A stretch of 64,000 bases of DNA from Subdoligranulum variabile (GCA_004554775.1 SFKI01000007.1:101780-165779), one strand, 5' to 3'; shown: positions 44,407-54,181, counted from the stretch's first letter. Translations and numbers: made by a program. The notes: generated by a model from the sequence alone, not told the origin.

Positions 44407-44460
44407 TGCCCGATAACCATAAGGTCAAAAACTATTTCTATTAGAGGAGAGTAGGAAATC

Positions 44461-47217
44461 TTGGCGCAGAATTACAACGACACCATCCATAAGATGCAGA
44501 CCCCGTTTGAAATGCGGGCCGGTCTGCCGAAAAAAGAGCCGAAAATGCTGGAAGACTGGGAGCAGAACCATGTCTATGAGCAGATGATCAAAAACAATGA
44601 GGGCAAACCCCGCTGGGTCCTGCACGATGGCCCCCCGTACGCCAACGGCAACATCCACATGGGCACCGCGCTGAACAAGATCATCAAGGATATCATCCTG
44701 CGCTACAAGAACATGGCCGGTTTCCAGGCCCCGTATGTGCCGGGCTACGATACCCACGGCCTGCCCATCGAGCTGAAAGCCCTGAAATCTCTGGGCGATA
44801 AGAAATCCGGCGTTTCCAAGTTGGAACTGCGCAAGATCTGCAAAGAGTTTGCCACCGAGCATATCGACGTCATGAATGCCCAGTTCAAGCGCCTGGGTGT
44901 TCAGGGCGATTTCGCCAACCCCTACCTGACCCTGCGCCCCGAGTTTGAAGCCCGCCAGGTCGAGATCTTCGGCGAAATGGCCAAGAAAGGCTACATCTAC
45001 AAGGGCATGAAAGCCGTTTATTGGTGCCCCGAGGATCGTACCGCTCTGGCCGAAGCCGAGATTGAGTACGCCGAGGACGAGTGCGATTCCATTTACGTCC
45101 GCTTCAAGCTGACCGACGACCCCAACGGCGTGCTGGCTAAGCACAACATTCCGCTGGATAAGGCCTGGATCGTTATCTGGACCACCACCACCTGGACCCT
45201 GCCCGCCAACGTCGCCACCTGCCTGAACCCTAACCTCGAGTATGCGTTCGTCAAGATCGGCGATGCCTACCACATCATGGCCCGCGAATTGGTCGAGTCC
45301 ACGATGAAAGGCTGCCACATCGACGAGTACGAAGTTCTGCCTGACACCGTCCTGGGCAGCGAGCTGGAGCTGATGCAGTATCAGCATCCGTTCCTGGACC
45401 GCAAGGGCCTGGTCATCCTGGGCGACCACGTCACCCTCGAGGGCGGCACCGGCTGCGTCCACACCGCCCCCGGCCATGGTGTTGAGGACTTTGAAGTCTG
45501 CGTCAACCACTACCCGCAGGTTCCCGTCGTTGTCCCCGTGGACGATGCTGGCCGCCTGACCGCCGAAGCTGGCGAAAAGTTCGCCGGTCTCAAAGTCTGG
45601 GACGCCAACAAGGTCATCCTTGAGCATATCAAGGAGAGCGGCCACCTGATGGGCGTGCAGCACATCACCCACCAGTATCCGCATTGCTGGCGCTGCCATC
45701 ATCCCATCATCTTCCGCGCGACCGAGCAGTGGTTCTGCTCCATCGACGCTTTCAAAGAGGATGTCTACAAGGCCATCGACAGCGTACACTGGCAGCCTGC
45801 CTGGGGCCATGACCGCATGGCTGGCATGGTCCGTGACCGCAGCGACTGGTGCATCAGCCGTCAGCGCGTCTGGGGCGTGCCCATCCCGGTATTCTACTGC
45901 AAGAAGTGCGGCAAATACCACATCACCGATGCTTCCATCAAGGCTGTTTCCGACCTGTTCCGCAAGGAGGGCAGCGACGCTTGGTACAAGTACGAAGCCA
46001 ACGAGATCATGCCCAAGGACGAAGTCTGCGAGTGCGGCGCTTCCGATTGGGAGAAAGATCCCGATATCATGGACGTCTGGTTCGACTCCGGCTCTACCTG
46101 GAGCGCTGTCTGCCGCGAACGTCCTGAGCTGACCTACCCGGTCGATATGTATATGGAGGGTGCTGACCAGTTCCGTGGTTGGTTCCAGTCCAGCCTGCTG
46201 ACCAGCGTTGCCACCCAGGGCCAGGCCCCGTACCGCGAGGTATTGTGCCATGGCTGGGTCGTCGACGAAAAGGGCAAGCAGATGCACAAGTCCGCTGGCA
46301 ACGGCGTTGAGCCCAGCGAGATCATCCGTGACTACGGTGCCGATATCGTCCGCCTGTGGGTCGCCTCCAGCGATTACACCGTCGACGTCCGCGCCGGTAA
46401 GGAGATCTTCCGCCAGCTGTCCGAGGCATACCGCAAGATGCGCAACACCGCCCGCTTCATGCTGGGCAACATCAGCGACTTTGACCCCAACAAGGATATG
46501 GTCGCCGACGATCAGTTGTTCGAAATCGACCGCTGGGCACTGGAAGCCTGCAACCAGTTGACCGCCACCATGCGCGATGCCTACGATCACTATGATTTCA
46601 GCCGTGCTTACCACGCGCTGTACAACTTCTGCGTTATTGATATGTCCAACTTCTATATGGACGTTATCAAAGACCGCCTGTACTGCGCGGACGACCATGC
46701 CCGCCGCTGTGCACAGACTGCGCTGTACCGTATCCTGGTCGACTTTACCAAGCTTCTGGCTCCCATCCTGAGCTTCACCAGCCAGGAGATCTGGAGCTAT
46801 GTGCCCAAGATGCCCGGCATGAAGGACTACGTTGTTTTTGAGCAGATGCCCGAAGCCAAGGCCGCTGCCGATGAAGCCTTCACCGCCAAGTGGGATCGCA
46901 TCATGGCCATCCGTGACGATGTCAAGAAAGTTCTCGAGCAGGCCCGTGCCGATAAAGTCATTGGTTCTTCTCTCGAAGCCTGCCTGACGCTGTATTGCAG
47001 CAAGGAAGTCTACGACTTCCTGAACACCATCCCGATGGATGAGTTGGCCGACCTGTTCATCGTCTCTAAGGTCGATGGTGTCAAGGGCTCTGTCGAAGGT
47101 CTGGGTGCTGCCGCTGCCCACGCAGCTGGGAACAAGTGCCTGCGCTGCTGGAAGTACGAGCCTGCCGTTGGCGAAAACGGCCTGTGCCCGCGCTGCGCCA
47201 AGGTGCTGGGTCTTTAA
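44461..47217 (+). CDS. ileS: Isoleucyl-tRNA synthetase
   Basis: 918 residues. The HIGH motif is HMG in PPYANGNIHMGTALN (about 60), the KMSKS loop is the variant KQMHKSAGNG (about 605), editing domain CP1 lies between, and a C-terminal zinc site has CLRCWKY and CPRCAKVLGL. Start TTG 44461 with AGGAGAG upstream. The 54-base gap from divIVA contains no T-box leader. A terminator follows at 47227. Confidence 0.97.
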   Translation: MAQNYNDTIHKMQTPFEMRAGLPKKEPKMLEDWEQNHVYEQMIKNNEGKPRWVLHDGPPYANGNIHMGTALNKIIKDIILRYKNMAGFQAPYVPGYDTHGLPIELKALKSLGDKKSGVSKLELRKICKEFATEHIDVMNAQFKRLGVQGDFANPYLTLRPEFEARQVEIFGEMAKKGYIYKGMKAVYWCPEDRTALAEAEIEYAEDECDSIYVRFKLTDDPNGVLAKHNIPLDKAWIVIWTTTTWTLPANVATCLNPNLEYAFVKIGDAYHIMARELVESTMKGCHIDEYEVLPDTVLGSELELMQYQHPFLDRKGLVILGDHVTLEGGTGCVHTAPGHGVEDFEVCVNHYPQVPVVVPVDDAGRLTAEAGEKFAGLKVWDANKVILEHIKESGHLMGVQHITHQYPHCWRCHHPIIFRATEQWFCSIDAFKEDVYKAIDSVHWQPAWGHDRMAGMVRDRSDWCISRQRVWGVPIPVFYCKKCGKYHITDASIKAVSDLFRKEGSDAWYKYEANEIMPKDEVCECGASDWEKDPDIMDVWFDSGSTWSAVCRERPELTYPVDMYMEGADQFRGWFQSSLLTSVATQGQAPYREVLCHGWVVDEKGKQMHKSAGNGVEPSEIIRDYGADIVRLWVASSDYTVDVRAGKEIFRQLSEAYRKMRNTARFMLGNISDFDPNKDMVADDQLFEIDRWALEACNQLTATMRDAYDHYDFSRAYHALYNFCVIDMSNFYMDVIKDRLYCADDHARRCAQTALYRILVDFTKLLAPILSFTSQEIWSYVPKMPGMKDYVVFEQMPEAKAAADEAFTAKWDRIMAIRDDVKKVLEQARADKVIGSSLEACLTLYCSKEVYDFLNTIPMDELADLFIVSKVDGVKGSVEGLGAAAAHAAGNKCLRCWKYEPAVGENGLCPRCAKVLGL

Positions 47218-47226
47218 TCTACCGTT

Positions 47227-47268
47227 CAGCGGTGCTTATAATTGCATAAGCACCGCTGATTTTTTTGA
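47227..47268 (+). terminator. Terminator of ileS
   Basis: CAGCGGTGCTTAT (47227-47239) pairs perfectly with ATAAGCACCGCTG (47246-47258), followed by ATTTTTTTG. Confidence 0.88.
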
Positions 47269-47331
47269 ATCAGGCAATATTGCGCAAGCCGTCAGGCGGA
47301 AAGCGTGCAGTGTTGCTATAAGGGAGTAACC

Positions 47332-47844
47332 ATGATCTTTGGTGTTCTTTCCGTGCTGGCCGCAGCCGTGCTTGTGGGCGTTGACCAGCTGATCAAGCGC
47401 TGGGCTACCGTCGTGCTGCTGCCCAAAACGGCCATGACGCTGATCCCCGGCGTGCTGGAGCTGCGATATTTTCTAAACGATGGTATGGCATTTTCGATGC
47501 TGGCCGGTAAGCAGACGCTGCTGATCGGGGTCACGTCACTGATGCTGCTGGGCGTGTTGTGGATGCTGTTTGCCCGCAAGCTGACCCTGCTCGAACGCGT
47601 GGCCTGGACCCTTGTGCTGGGCGGCGGCATCGGCAATCTGATCGACCGCGTTGCCACCGGCGTGGTGGTCGATTACATCAACGTCCTGTTTATGAATTTT
47701 GCCATCTTCAATTTTGCCGATATCTGCGTCTGCGTCGGCGTCGGCCTGCTGATGGTGTGGGTACTGTTTGACTCCTACATCAAAGAGAAGGCCGAGAAAA
47801 ACGCAGCGCCGGACGCAGCGGATGATGCCCATGGAAATGCTTGA
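47332..47844 (+). CDS. lspA: Lipoprotein signal peptidase (signal peptidase II)
   Basis: 170 residues with four membrane helices. Catalytic aspartates lie in GNLIDRVATGVVVDYI and FNFADICVCVG. It cleaves prolipoproteins before the lipidated cysteine; substrates in this window include the GerAC-like, DUF4358 and ABC binding proteins. ATG 47332 has the site AGGGAG. It overlaps the pseudouridine synthase gene. Confidence 0.95.
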   Translation: MIFGVLSVLAAAVLVGVDQLIKRWATVVLLPKTAMTLIPGVLELRYFLNDGMAFSMLAGKQTLLIGVTSLMLLGVLWMLFARKLTLLERVAWTLVLGGGIGNLIDRVATGVVVDYINVLFMNFAIFNFADICVCVGVGLLMVWVLFDSYIKEKAEKNAAPDAADDAHGNA

Positions 47845-48763
47845 ACTGACCGCCGGGCCTGACGCTTCGGGCCGGTTGGATGCCTGGCTGGCCGGGCAGT
47901 GTGCCGAGCTTTCCCGCAGCGCACTGCAAAACCTGATGGAGCAGGGAAGAGTTACCCAAAACGGGCGATGTGCCAACAAAAAGGATAAAGTCAGCCCGGG
48001 TGAAGTCTACTGCATAGACCTGCCCGAACCACAGCCCATCGAGGCTCAGCCGCAGAATATCCCGCTCGATGTCGTCTACGAGGATGCCGACCTGATCGTC
48101 GTCAACAAGCCCAAGGGCATGGTGGTGCATCCCGCACCCGGCAACCCGGACGGCACACTTGTCAACGCACTGCTCTACCATTGTGCCGGGCAGCTTTCGG
48201 GTATCGGCGGGGCAATCCGGCCCGGTATCGTCCACCGTATTGATAAGGACACCAGCGGACTGCTGGTCATGGCTAAAAACGATGCCGCGCACCAGGCGCT
48301 CAGCGCGCAATTCAGCGTGCACAGCATCCACCGCGTCTATCATGCCATCGTCTACGGCAACTTGAAAGAGGACGAGGGCTTTGTGGAAACCTACCTCGGC
48401 CGCGACCCGCGCGACCGCAAAAAAATGGCCGTCGTATCCCCGGAAGTTTCGGGTGCGCGCTATGCCTACACCGGCTGGCGCGTGTTGGAACGCTTTGGCA
48501 ATTTCACCTACATTGCCTGCCAGCTCAAGACCGGCCGCACCCACCAGATCCGCGTACACATGGCCAGTATCGGCCATCCGCTGGCGGGGGATGCCGTCTA
48601 CGGCCCGCGCAGCTGCATCAAAAGCCTGAACGGACAATGTCTGCACGCCAAAGAACTTGGCTTTATCCACCCCGCAACGCAGCAGTGGGTGCAGTTAGAC
48701 TCACCGCTGCCCGCCTATTTTACAGAGTTTTTGACACGGTTAAGAAAGGAACATCGCGCATGA
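47831..48763 (+). CDS. RluA/RluD family pseudouridine synthase
   Basis: 310 residues. N-terminal S4 domain (RLDAWLAGQCAELSRSALQN) and catalytic domain with the active-site Asp in HRIDKDTSGLLVMAKN (near 145) and KTGRTHQIRVHMASIGHP. The place after lspA matches Bacillus ylyB. The RNA target is probably 23S rRNA but is not proven. The start is uncertain: ATG 47831 and ATG 47825 are both possible, overlapping lspA by 14-20 bases. The end overlaps the next gene by four bases. Confidence 0.92.
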   Translation: MEMLELTAGPDASGRLDAWLAGQCAELSRSALQNLMEQGRVTQNGRCANKKDKVSPGEVYCIDLPEPQPIEAQPQNIPLDVVYEDADLIVVNKPKGMVVHPAPGNPDGTLVNALLYHCAGQLSGIGGAIRPGIVHRIDKDTSGLLVMAKNDAAHQALSAQFSVHSIHRVYHAIVYGNLKEDEGFVETYLGRDPRDRKKMAVVSPEVSGARYAYTGWRVLERFGNFTYIACQLKTGRTHQIRVHMASIGHPLAGDAVYGPRSCIKSLNGQCLHAKELGFIHPATQQWVQLDSPLPAYFTEFLTRLRKEHRA

Positions 48764-49590
48764 AATCAGCGCTAAGCGATACCCTTGTCATCTGTGATAT
48801 GGATAACACGCTGCTCACCGCCAAAGAGGGTTTACCAGCCTGCAACCGCACGGTCATCAACCTTTTTACCAGCCTGGGCGGCCTGTTCACTGTGGCCACC
48901 GGCCGTCCGCCGGAGTCGATCCGCGCCGCGCTTGAAGGCATCCGCCTTTCGCTGCCCGCTATCTCCTGCAACGGCGCGCTGCTGTATGATTTTTCTACCG
49001 AGACAGTGCTCCACCGCTCGACCCTTGACCGGGAGCAGGCCACCGTCGCCATCAAGGACATCCTTGCCAAGTTCCCGCGCATGGGCGTAGAGGTCATGGC
49101 TGGCAACGGTGAGATGTACGTCATCCACGCCAACGAAACGACCCACGCCCACCAGGTGGATGAACACCTGGGCAGTATTGCCTGCCCGGTCGAGTGTGTG
49201 CCGGACGGCTGGGTCAAGGTCGTGTTTGCCGCTGACCCCGAGGCCATCCGCAAACTGGGCCAGTACGCCAAAACCAAATACTACGGGCGGGATAACTATT
49301 TCCTTGCCACCAACAACATTTACTTAGAGATCATGCCCGGCGGCGTCAGCAAGGCCACCGGTTTGCAAGATCTTTGCGCTTTGATGAACAAATCTATCAA
49401 AAACACCATCGTCATCGGCGACTATTACAATGATCTCGAGCTCATGCGCACAGCCGGGCACGCTGTGGCCGTTGCCAACGCACCCGCCGAGGTCAAGGCC
49501 ACGGCGGATGAGGTGACGACCTGCACCTGCGCCGAGGGCGCAGTGGGCGAGTATCTCTACGCACTGATCGACCGGGCGACCAAGACCTGA
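48760..49590 (+). CDS. Cof-type HAD-IIB phosphatase
   Basis: 276 residues. HAD motif 1 is DMDNTLLTAKEG (Asp nucleophile, about 14), motif 2 in VATGRPPESI, motif 4 in IVIGDYYNDLELMRTAG; a C2 cap lies between. The family removes phosphate from sugar phosphates or similar metabolites; substrate unknown. Coupled to the previous gene through an ATGA overlap. Confidence 0.88.
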   Translation: MKSALSDTLVICDMDNTLLTAKEGLPACNRTVINLFTSLGGLFTVATGRPPESIRAALEGIRLSLPAISCNGALLYDFSTETVLHRSTLDREQATVAIKDILAKFPRMGVEVMAGNGEMYVIHANETTHAHQVDEHLGSIACPVECVPDGWVKVVFAADPEAIRKLGQYAKTKYYGRDNYFLATNNIYLEIMPGGVSKATGLQDLCALMNKSIKNTIVIGDYYNDLELMRTAGHAVAVANAPAEVKATADEVTTCTCAEGAVGEYLYALIDRATKT

Positions 49591-49615
49591 CCCGGGGACA
49601 AAAGGGAGATGCACC

Positions 49616-50089
49616 ATGAAAGTAAGCGAGCTGATGGACCCCGCAGGCGTGCGCCTGTACGCCAACATCAAGGAGGCCGCCGACGTGCTGGGCATCTTGG
49701 TGGAATTGCAGGAGCAGACCGGTGCAATCACCAACGGCACGGCGTACTATAATGCCGTCTGCCAGCGGGAAAACTTCGGCGGCACTACGGCCATCGGGGA
49801 CGGCATTGCGCTGCCCCACGCCTGTAACGCCGGGGTATCCGCGCCCAGTATATCCGCGCTGACACTGCGCCACGGCGTAGACTGGGGCGCTCCGGATGGC
49901 CGGGCTGTTGACCTTTTGTTCATGATCGCCGTCCCGCCGGGCAGCGAAAGCCTGCATCTGCAAATCCTTGCGCGGCTGGTCAATCTTGTAAGTCGCAGCT
50001 CGCTGGTAGATGCTCTGCGCCACGCCAGCAGCCCCGAGCGCTTTATTGAGCTCATCGCCAAGACCGAAAACGCCTGCTTTGGCGACTGA
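49616..50089 (+). CDS. PTS EIIA-type (fructose/PtsN) domain protein
   Basis: 157 residues, a single EIIA-2 domain. The phosphorylatable His is in GIALPHACNAGV (about residue 66) and VDLLFMIAVPPGSESLHLQI matches the family. No EIIB or EIIC gene is adjacent, so it may be a stand-alone regulator or serve a distant transporter. RBS AAGGGAG. A terminator follows. Confidence 0.85.
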   Translation: MKVSELMDPAGVRLYANIKEAADVLGILVELQEQTGAITNGTAYYNAVCQRENFGGTTAIGDGIALPHACNAGVSAPSISALTLRHGVDWGAPDGRAVDLLFMIAVPPGSESLHLQILARLVNLVSRSSLVDALRHASSPERFIELIAKTENACFGD

Positions 50090-50112
50090 TGCCGCAATTT
50101 TCCAATAAAATC

Positions 50113-50156
50113 AGCCCTCTGTACCGCCCCCAAAGGGAATACAGGGGGCTTTTTGC
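50113..50156 (+). terminator. Terminator after the PTS EIIA gene
   Basis: AGCCCTCTGTA pairs with TACAGGGGGCT with one G-T pair, followed by TTTTTGC. Confidence 0.8.
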
Positions 50157-50220
50157 AGCCTTTTTGGTGAAAATGCCGGGATTTTGCCGCTGTAAAGCAG
50201 CAGATTTGGCAAGATAGACA

Positions 50221-50262
50221 TTGCTTTAACGCACTAGACTGTGTTATACTTTAAAGCACTAA
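50221..50262 (+). promoter_or_regulatory. Promoter of the ABC importer with direct repeats
   Basis: TTGCTT (50221-50226) and TATACT (50245-50250), 18-base spacer. The 13-mer CTTTAAcGCACTA (from 50224) is repeated 25 bases on as CTTTAAaGCACTA (from 50249), one base differing, so the repeats bracket the -10 region. Candidate site for a regulator. No T-box was found in this 240-base gap. Confidence 0.6.
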
Positions 50263-50329
50263 AGCAACTGCTTCTGAGGGCGCGTTGTGCGGCGTGTAAG
50301 CAGCTGCCTACTGTTTGGAGGAAACGAAC

Positions 50330-51358
50330 ATGAAAAAAGCACTTTCTCTCGCCATGGCAGCAGCCATGACCATGGGTCTGGCTGCCTGCGGGAGCACCGC
50401 ATCCAGCACCGCTGCTGCGGATTCCACCCCGGCTTCTTCTGCTGCGGAAAGCGAAGCTGCTCCCGCTGCGGACGGCAAGGTTTATAACATCGGCATCTGC
50501 CAGCTGGTCCAGCACGAAGCGTTGGACGCCGCCACGCAGGGCTTCAAGGACGCTTTGACCGAAAAGCTGGGCGCGGACAATGTCAAGTTTGACGAGCAGA
50601 ACGCTTCCGGCGATTCTGCCAACTGCACCACCATCGTCAGCGGCTTTGTTTCCACTGGCGTCGACCTGATCCTGGCAAACGCCACCGCCCCGCTGCAGGC
50701 CGCTGCCCAGGCTACTGCCGATATCCCGGTTCTGGGTACTTCCGTTACCGACTACGCTACCGCGCTGGACATCTCTGACTGGACCGGCACCGTGGGCAAC
50801 AACATCTCCGGCACTTCTGACCTGGCCCCGCTGGACCAGCAGGCAGCCATGATTCAGGAACTGTTCCCGGATGCCAAGACCGTCGGCCTGCTGTATTGCA
50901 GCGCCGAGCCTAACTCGGTCTACCAGTGCGACGTCATCGAGGGCTACCTCAACGGGATGGGCATTGAGACTGCTCGCTACGCTTTCACCGATACCAACGA
51001 TGTCACCTCCGTCACTCAGACTGCCGCTGCTGCCTCTGACGTGATCTACATCCCCACCGATAACACGGCTGCTTCCAACACCGAGGCCATCGCCAACGTC
51101 GTTATCCCGGAACAGGTTCCCGTTGTCGCAGGTGAGGAGGGCATCTGCAAGGGCTGTGGCGTTGCCACCCTGTCCATCAGCTACTACGACCTGGGCTACA
51201 AGACCGGTGAGATGGCTGCTGAGATTTTGGCTGATGGTGCCGATGTTTCCACCATGCCGGTCGAGTTTGCCCCCAACGTTACCAAGAAGTACAACGCCGC
51301 CAACTGCGAAGCCCTCGGCATCACCCCGCCGGACGGCTACGAGGCCATTGCCGACTAA
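50330..51358 (+). CDS. ABC transporter substrate-binding lipoprotein (PF04392 type)
   Basis: 342 residues. Signal peptide with lipobox (MTMGLAACGST), a Ser/Ala linker, then a periplasmic-binding-fold domain starting YNIGICQLVQHEALDAATQG, the typical start of the ABC_sub_bind/TrpX family whose studied members bind aromatic amino acids. The ligand here is not known. RBS GGAGGA. First of three genes for one importer; codon use is strongly biased, suggesting high expression. Confidence 0.9.
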   Translation: MKKALSLAMAAAMTMGLAACGSTASSTAAADSTPASSAAESEAAPAADGKVYNIGICQLVQHEALDAATQGFKDALTEKLGADNVKFDEQNASGDSANCTTIVSGFVSTGVDLILANATAPLQAAAQATADIPVLGTSVTDYATALDISDWTGTVGNNISGTSDLAPLDQQAAMIQELFPDAKTVGLLYCSAEPNSVYQCDVIEGYLNGMGIETARYAFTDTNDVTSVTQTAAAASDVIYIPTDNTAASNTEAIANVVIPEQVPVVAGEEGICKGCGVATLSISYYDLGYKTGEMAAEILADGADVSTMPVEFAPNVTKKYNAANCEALGITPPDGYEAIAD

Positions 51359-51470
51359 AGGCAAAAAATTCTGAATCACTAAGCACTGATAAACAGCGAG
51401 GAAAGGGCCAAAACGGCTCTTTCCCCGCTGTTTTGGTGCATCATTTCCAAAAAGTTCGGAGGTTTTATTC

Positions 51471-52418
51471 ATGGGATTCTTTGCTTCCCTGATCAACTCG
51501 ATGCCCAGCGCGGTGGCCCAGGGCCTTATCTGGGGCATTATGGCAATCGGCGTCTACCTGACCTACCGCATCCTCGATGTGGCCGATCTGACGGTCGACG
51601 GCTCTCTTGGCACTGGCGGCGCGGTCTGCGTTGTCATGGTGCTCAACGGTGCGCCGGTCGGGCTGGCGCTGCTGGCCGCCACGGCGGCTGGTATGCTGGC
51701 GGGCCTTGTCACCGGCCTGTTCCACACGGCCTGCGGCATCCCTGCCATTCTGGCCGGTATCCTGACCCAGCTGGCGCTGTACTCGGTCAACCTCCGCATC
51801 ATGGGCTTCGGCACGGGCGGCGGCAAGGCCAATCTGCCCATCAGCGTGGATAAATACAGCCTGCTGGTTTCGGCCCGCTATGTACGCAACGTGGCGCTCA
51901 ATAACCCCATTCTGATCCTGGCCGTGTTCTGCGCCGTGCTGATCGCCGTGCTGTATTGGTTCTTCGGCACCGAACTGGGCTGCTCGCTGCGTGCAACCGG
52001 CGCTAACCAGAACATGGCCCGCGCACAGGGCATCAATACCAATGTCACCACGGTTCTGGGCCTGATGATTTCCAACGGCCTTGTTGCGCTGGCGGGCGGT
52101 CTGCTGGCCCAGTATCAGGGCTTCTCTGATATCAACATGGGCCGCGGTGCCATCGTCATTGGTTTGGCAGCAGTCATCATCGGCGAAGTCATCTTCAGCC
52201 GCATCTTCCGCAACTTTGCGCTCAAGCTGCTGTCCGCCGTTATCGGCGCTATCATCTACTACATCGTCATGGTCTTTGTCCTTCGTCTGGGCCTGTCTAC
52301 CGACGACCTGAAACTGCTCACCGCGCTGGTGGTGGCGCTGTTCCTGACCATTCCGTACTGGAAGGGCAAATACTTCACCAAAACCTCGGTGAAAAAGGGG
52401 GAGAAGAACCATGCTTGA
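51471..52418 (+). CDS. ABC transporter permease (TrpY/LivH-like)
   Basis: 315 residues with about eight or nine membrane helices. SLRATGANQNMARAQGINTN is the conserved cytoplasmic loop of BPD_transp_2 permeases that touches the ATPase. The gene starts about 110 bases after the binding protein, behind an imperfect hairpin (AAAGGGCC...CTCTTTCC, 51401-51430). It overlaps the ATPase gene by eight bases. Confidence 0.9.
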   Translation: MGFFASLINSMPSAVAQGLIWGIMAIGVYLTYRILDVADLTVDGSLGTGGAVCVVMVLNGAPVGLALLAATAAGMLAGLVTGLFHTACGIPAILAGILTQLALYSVNLRIMGFGTGGGKANLPISVDKYSLLVSARYVRNVALNNPILILAVFCAVLIAVLYWFFGTELGCSLRATGANQNMARAQGINTNVTTVLGLMISNGLVALAGGLLAQYQGFSDINMGRGAIVIGLAAVIIGEVIFSRIFRNFALKLLSAVIGAIIYYIVMVFVLRLGLSTDDLKLLTALVVALFLTIPYWKGKYFTKTSVKKGEKNHA

Positions 52419-53205
52419 GATCAAAAATGTCTATAAGACCTTCAACGCCGGTACGGTCAATGAGAAAGTTGCCTTGAAAGGCCTTGACCTGACGCTCGAA
52501 GACGGCGATTTTGTCACCGTCATCGGCGGCAACGGTGCGGGCAAGTCCACGATGCTCAACGCAGTGGCCGGTGTCTGGCCCATTGATATGGGTAAGATCC
52601 TCATCGACGGGCAGGATGTCACCCGCCTGTCGGAGCATCAGCGCGCCAAGTACATCGGCCGCGTGTTCCAGGATCCGATGATGGGCACTGCCGCCACGAT
52701 GGGCATTGAGGAAAACCTTGCCTTGGCGGCACGCCGCGGCGTTGCCCGTTCGTTGCGGGCTGGCATCACCAAAAAGGAGCGCGAGGAATACCACGAGCTG
52801 CTCAAGACCCTCGATTTGGGCCTTGAGGATCGCATGACCAGCAAGGTTGGCCTGCTTTCCGGCGGCCAGCGTCAGGCAGTCACACTGCTGATGGCGACCC
52901 TGAAAAAGCCCAAGCTGCTTTTGCTGGACGAGCATACCGCCGCACTGGATCCCAAAACCGCAGCTAAGGTGTTGGCCCTCTCGGAAAAGATCGTGCAGGA
53001 GAACCACCTGACAACCCTGATGATCACCCACAACATGAAGGACGCCATCAAGTACGGCAACCGCCTGATCATGATGTACGAGGGCCGCGTCATTTACGAT
53101 GTGCGCGGCGAGGAAAAAGCCAACCTGCAAGTCAGCGATCTGTTGCAGCGCTTTGAGCAGGTCAGCGACGGCGGCTTTGCCAACGACCGCATGCTGCTTT
53201 CTTAA
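52411..53205 (+). CDS. ABC transporter ATP-binding protein (TrpZ-like)
   Basis: 264 residues. Walker A GGNGAGKSTMLNAVAG (about 37), Q-loop RVFQDPMMGTA, signature LLSGGQRQAVTLLMA, Walker B KLLLLDEHTAALDP and His-loop MITHNMKDA. Powers uptake with the two preceding proteins. It starts inside the permease gene. A terminator follows its stop. Confidence 0.94.
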   Translation: MLEIKNVYKTFNAGTVNEKVALKGLDLTLEDGDFVTVIGGNGAGKSTMLNAVAGVWPIDMGKILIDGQDVTRLSEHQRAKYIGRVFQDPMMGTAATMGIEENLALAARRGVARSLRAGITKKEREEYHELLKTLDLGLEDRMTSKVGLLSGGQRQAVTLLMATLKKPKLLLLDEHTAALDPKTAAKVLALSEKIVQENHLTTLMITHNMKDAIKYGNRLIMMYEGRVIYDVRGEEKANLQVSDLLQRFEQVSDGGFANDRMLLS

Positions 53206-53221
53206 AATCAGATATACATAT

Positions 53222-53270
53222 AAAAGCGGCGGCTTTCCCAACAAAAGGGGGAAGCCGCCGTATTGTATTT
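53222..53270. terminator. Terminator between the ABC importer and AraC gene
   Basis: CGGCGGCTTTCCC (53227-53239) pairs with the segment 53247-53260 and is followed by TATTGTATTTT; the A-run before it allows weak function on the other strand. Confidence 0.75.
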
Positions 53271-53284
53271 TATGCCTGCAAAAC

Positions 53285-54151
53285 TCACCATTGCCGCCGG
53301 TATTCGCCGGGGGTGATGCCCTCGACCTTTTTAAACAGGCGGGAAAAATAATTTGCATCGTTCAGCCCGCATTCCTGCGCGACGGCTTCAATGCTGCGGT
53401 CGGTAAAGCGCAGCAGCCGCTTGGATTGGGTAATGCGCAGCTGCACAAGATAGTTGGTGACAGACTGGCCAAACTGCTCTTTAAACACGCGGGTCAGGTA
53501 AAATTTGTTGATGTAAAATCGTTCCGCCAGCGCGTCCAGCGTAATTTTTTCGGTGTAGTGGGTGTCGAGATAGTCCTTGATCTCCTGCAAATTCTGCTTT
53601 TTGCTGCCCGGCACGCGTACAGTGTCCGGATGCCAGCTTTCTTCCATCAGCAAAGTCAAAAGCGCGATGAGTTTTTCATAGATCTGCATATCGCGCACAT
53701 ACGCGTCGGATTCCGCCAGCGTGTACAGCGCGTCCAGCAGCGCCGCATATCCGTCGGGAGATGCGGCGTGGAAGCAGGGCAGGCCGCCGCGCTCCTGGTA
53801 TTTTTTATAGATTGCCGCCATGTTCGGCCCGTAAAAATGCACCCAATGCAACTGCCATAAATCGTCCCCGGTGCGGTGCTGGTAGGGGCGTTGACAGTCT
53901 AAAAACACGCAGTCCCCGGCGTGCAGTTCGTGCCAGACTCCCTCATATTCCAGCTCACCCGAGCCGCTTTCCACCCAGAAAAACAGGTAGGACGCCAACC
54001 CCCTGCGGGTGCTGGTGTGCGGCTGGCGCGCCTGCAAGCTGCCTACTTCCTGCAAATGGATGAGGTTTGACCGTGCAAAAGGGGAGGGCGTATAAATAAC
54101 GCGCCGGGAATGTACCAGCTTGCCGTCAAAAAAAGGTGTTTTCGTTTTCAT
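53285..54151 (-). CDS. AraC-family transcriptional regulator
   Basis: 288 residues. The N-terminal cupin-like sensor has FFWVESGSGELEYEGVWHEL and CVFLDCQRPYQHRTG. The C-terminal pair of helix-turn-helices (from about residue 190) ends with VAQECGLNDANYFSRLFKKV and EGITPGEYRRQW, the family hallmark. Such sensors usually detect sugars. It is divergent from the GDP-fucose genes and convergent with the importer; its target is unknown. Confidence 0.93.
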   Translation of the reverse strand: MKTKTPFFDGKLVHSRRVIYTPSPFARSNLIHLQEVGSLQARQPHTSTRRGLASYLFFWVESGSGELEYEGVWHELHAGDCVFLDCQRPYQHRTGDDLWQLHWVHFYGPNMAAIYKKYQERGGLPCFHAASPDGYAALLDALYTLAESDAYVRDMQIYEKLIALLTLLMEESWHPDTVRVPGSKKQNLQEIKDYLDTHYTEKITLDALAERFYINKFYLTRVFKEQFGQSVTNYLVQLRITQSKRLLRFTDRSIEAVAQECGLNDANYFSRLFKKVEGITPGEYRRQW

Positions 54152-54181
54152 AATATCCCTCCTGCAAAAGTCCTTGTCGGC

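Noticed and set aside
44407..44460. Possible T-box leader for ileS
   Set aside because: Only 54 bases separate divIVA and ileS; no specifier loop or antiterminator can fit.
44425..47121. 898-codon open frame on the minus strand
   Set aside because: Exact shadow of ileS, without recognisable domains or ribosome site.
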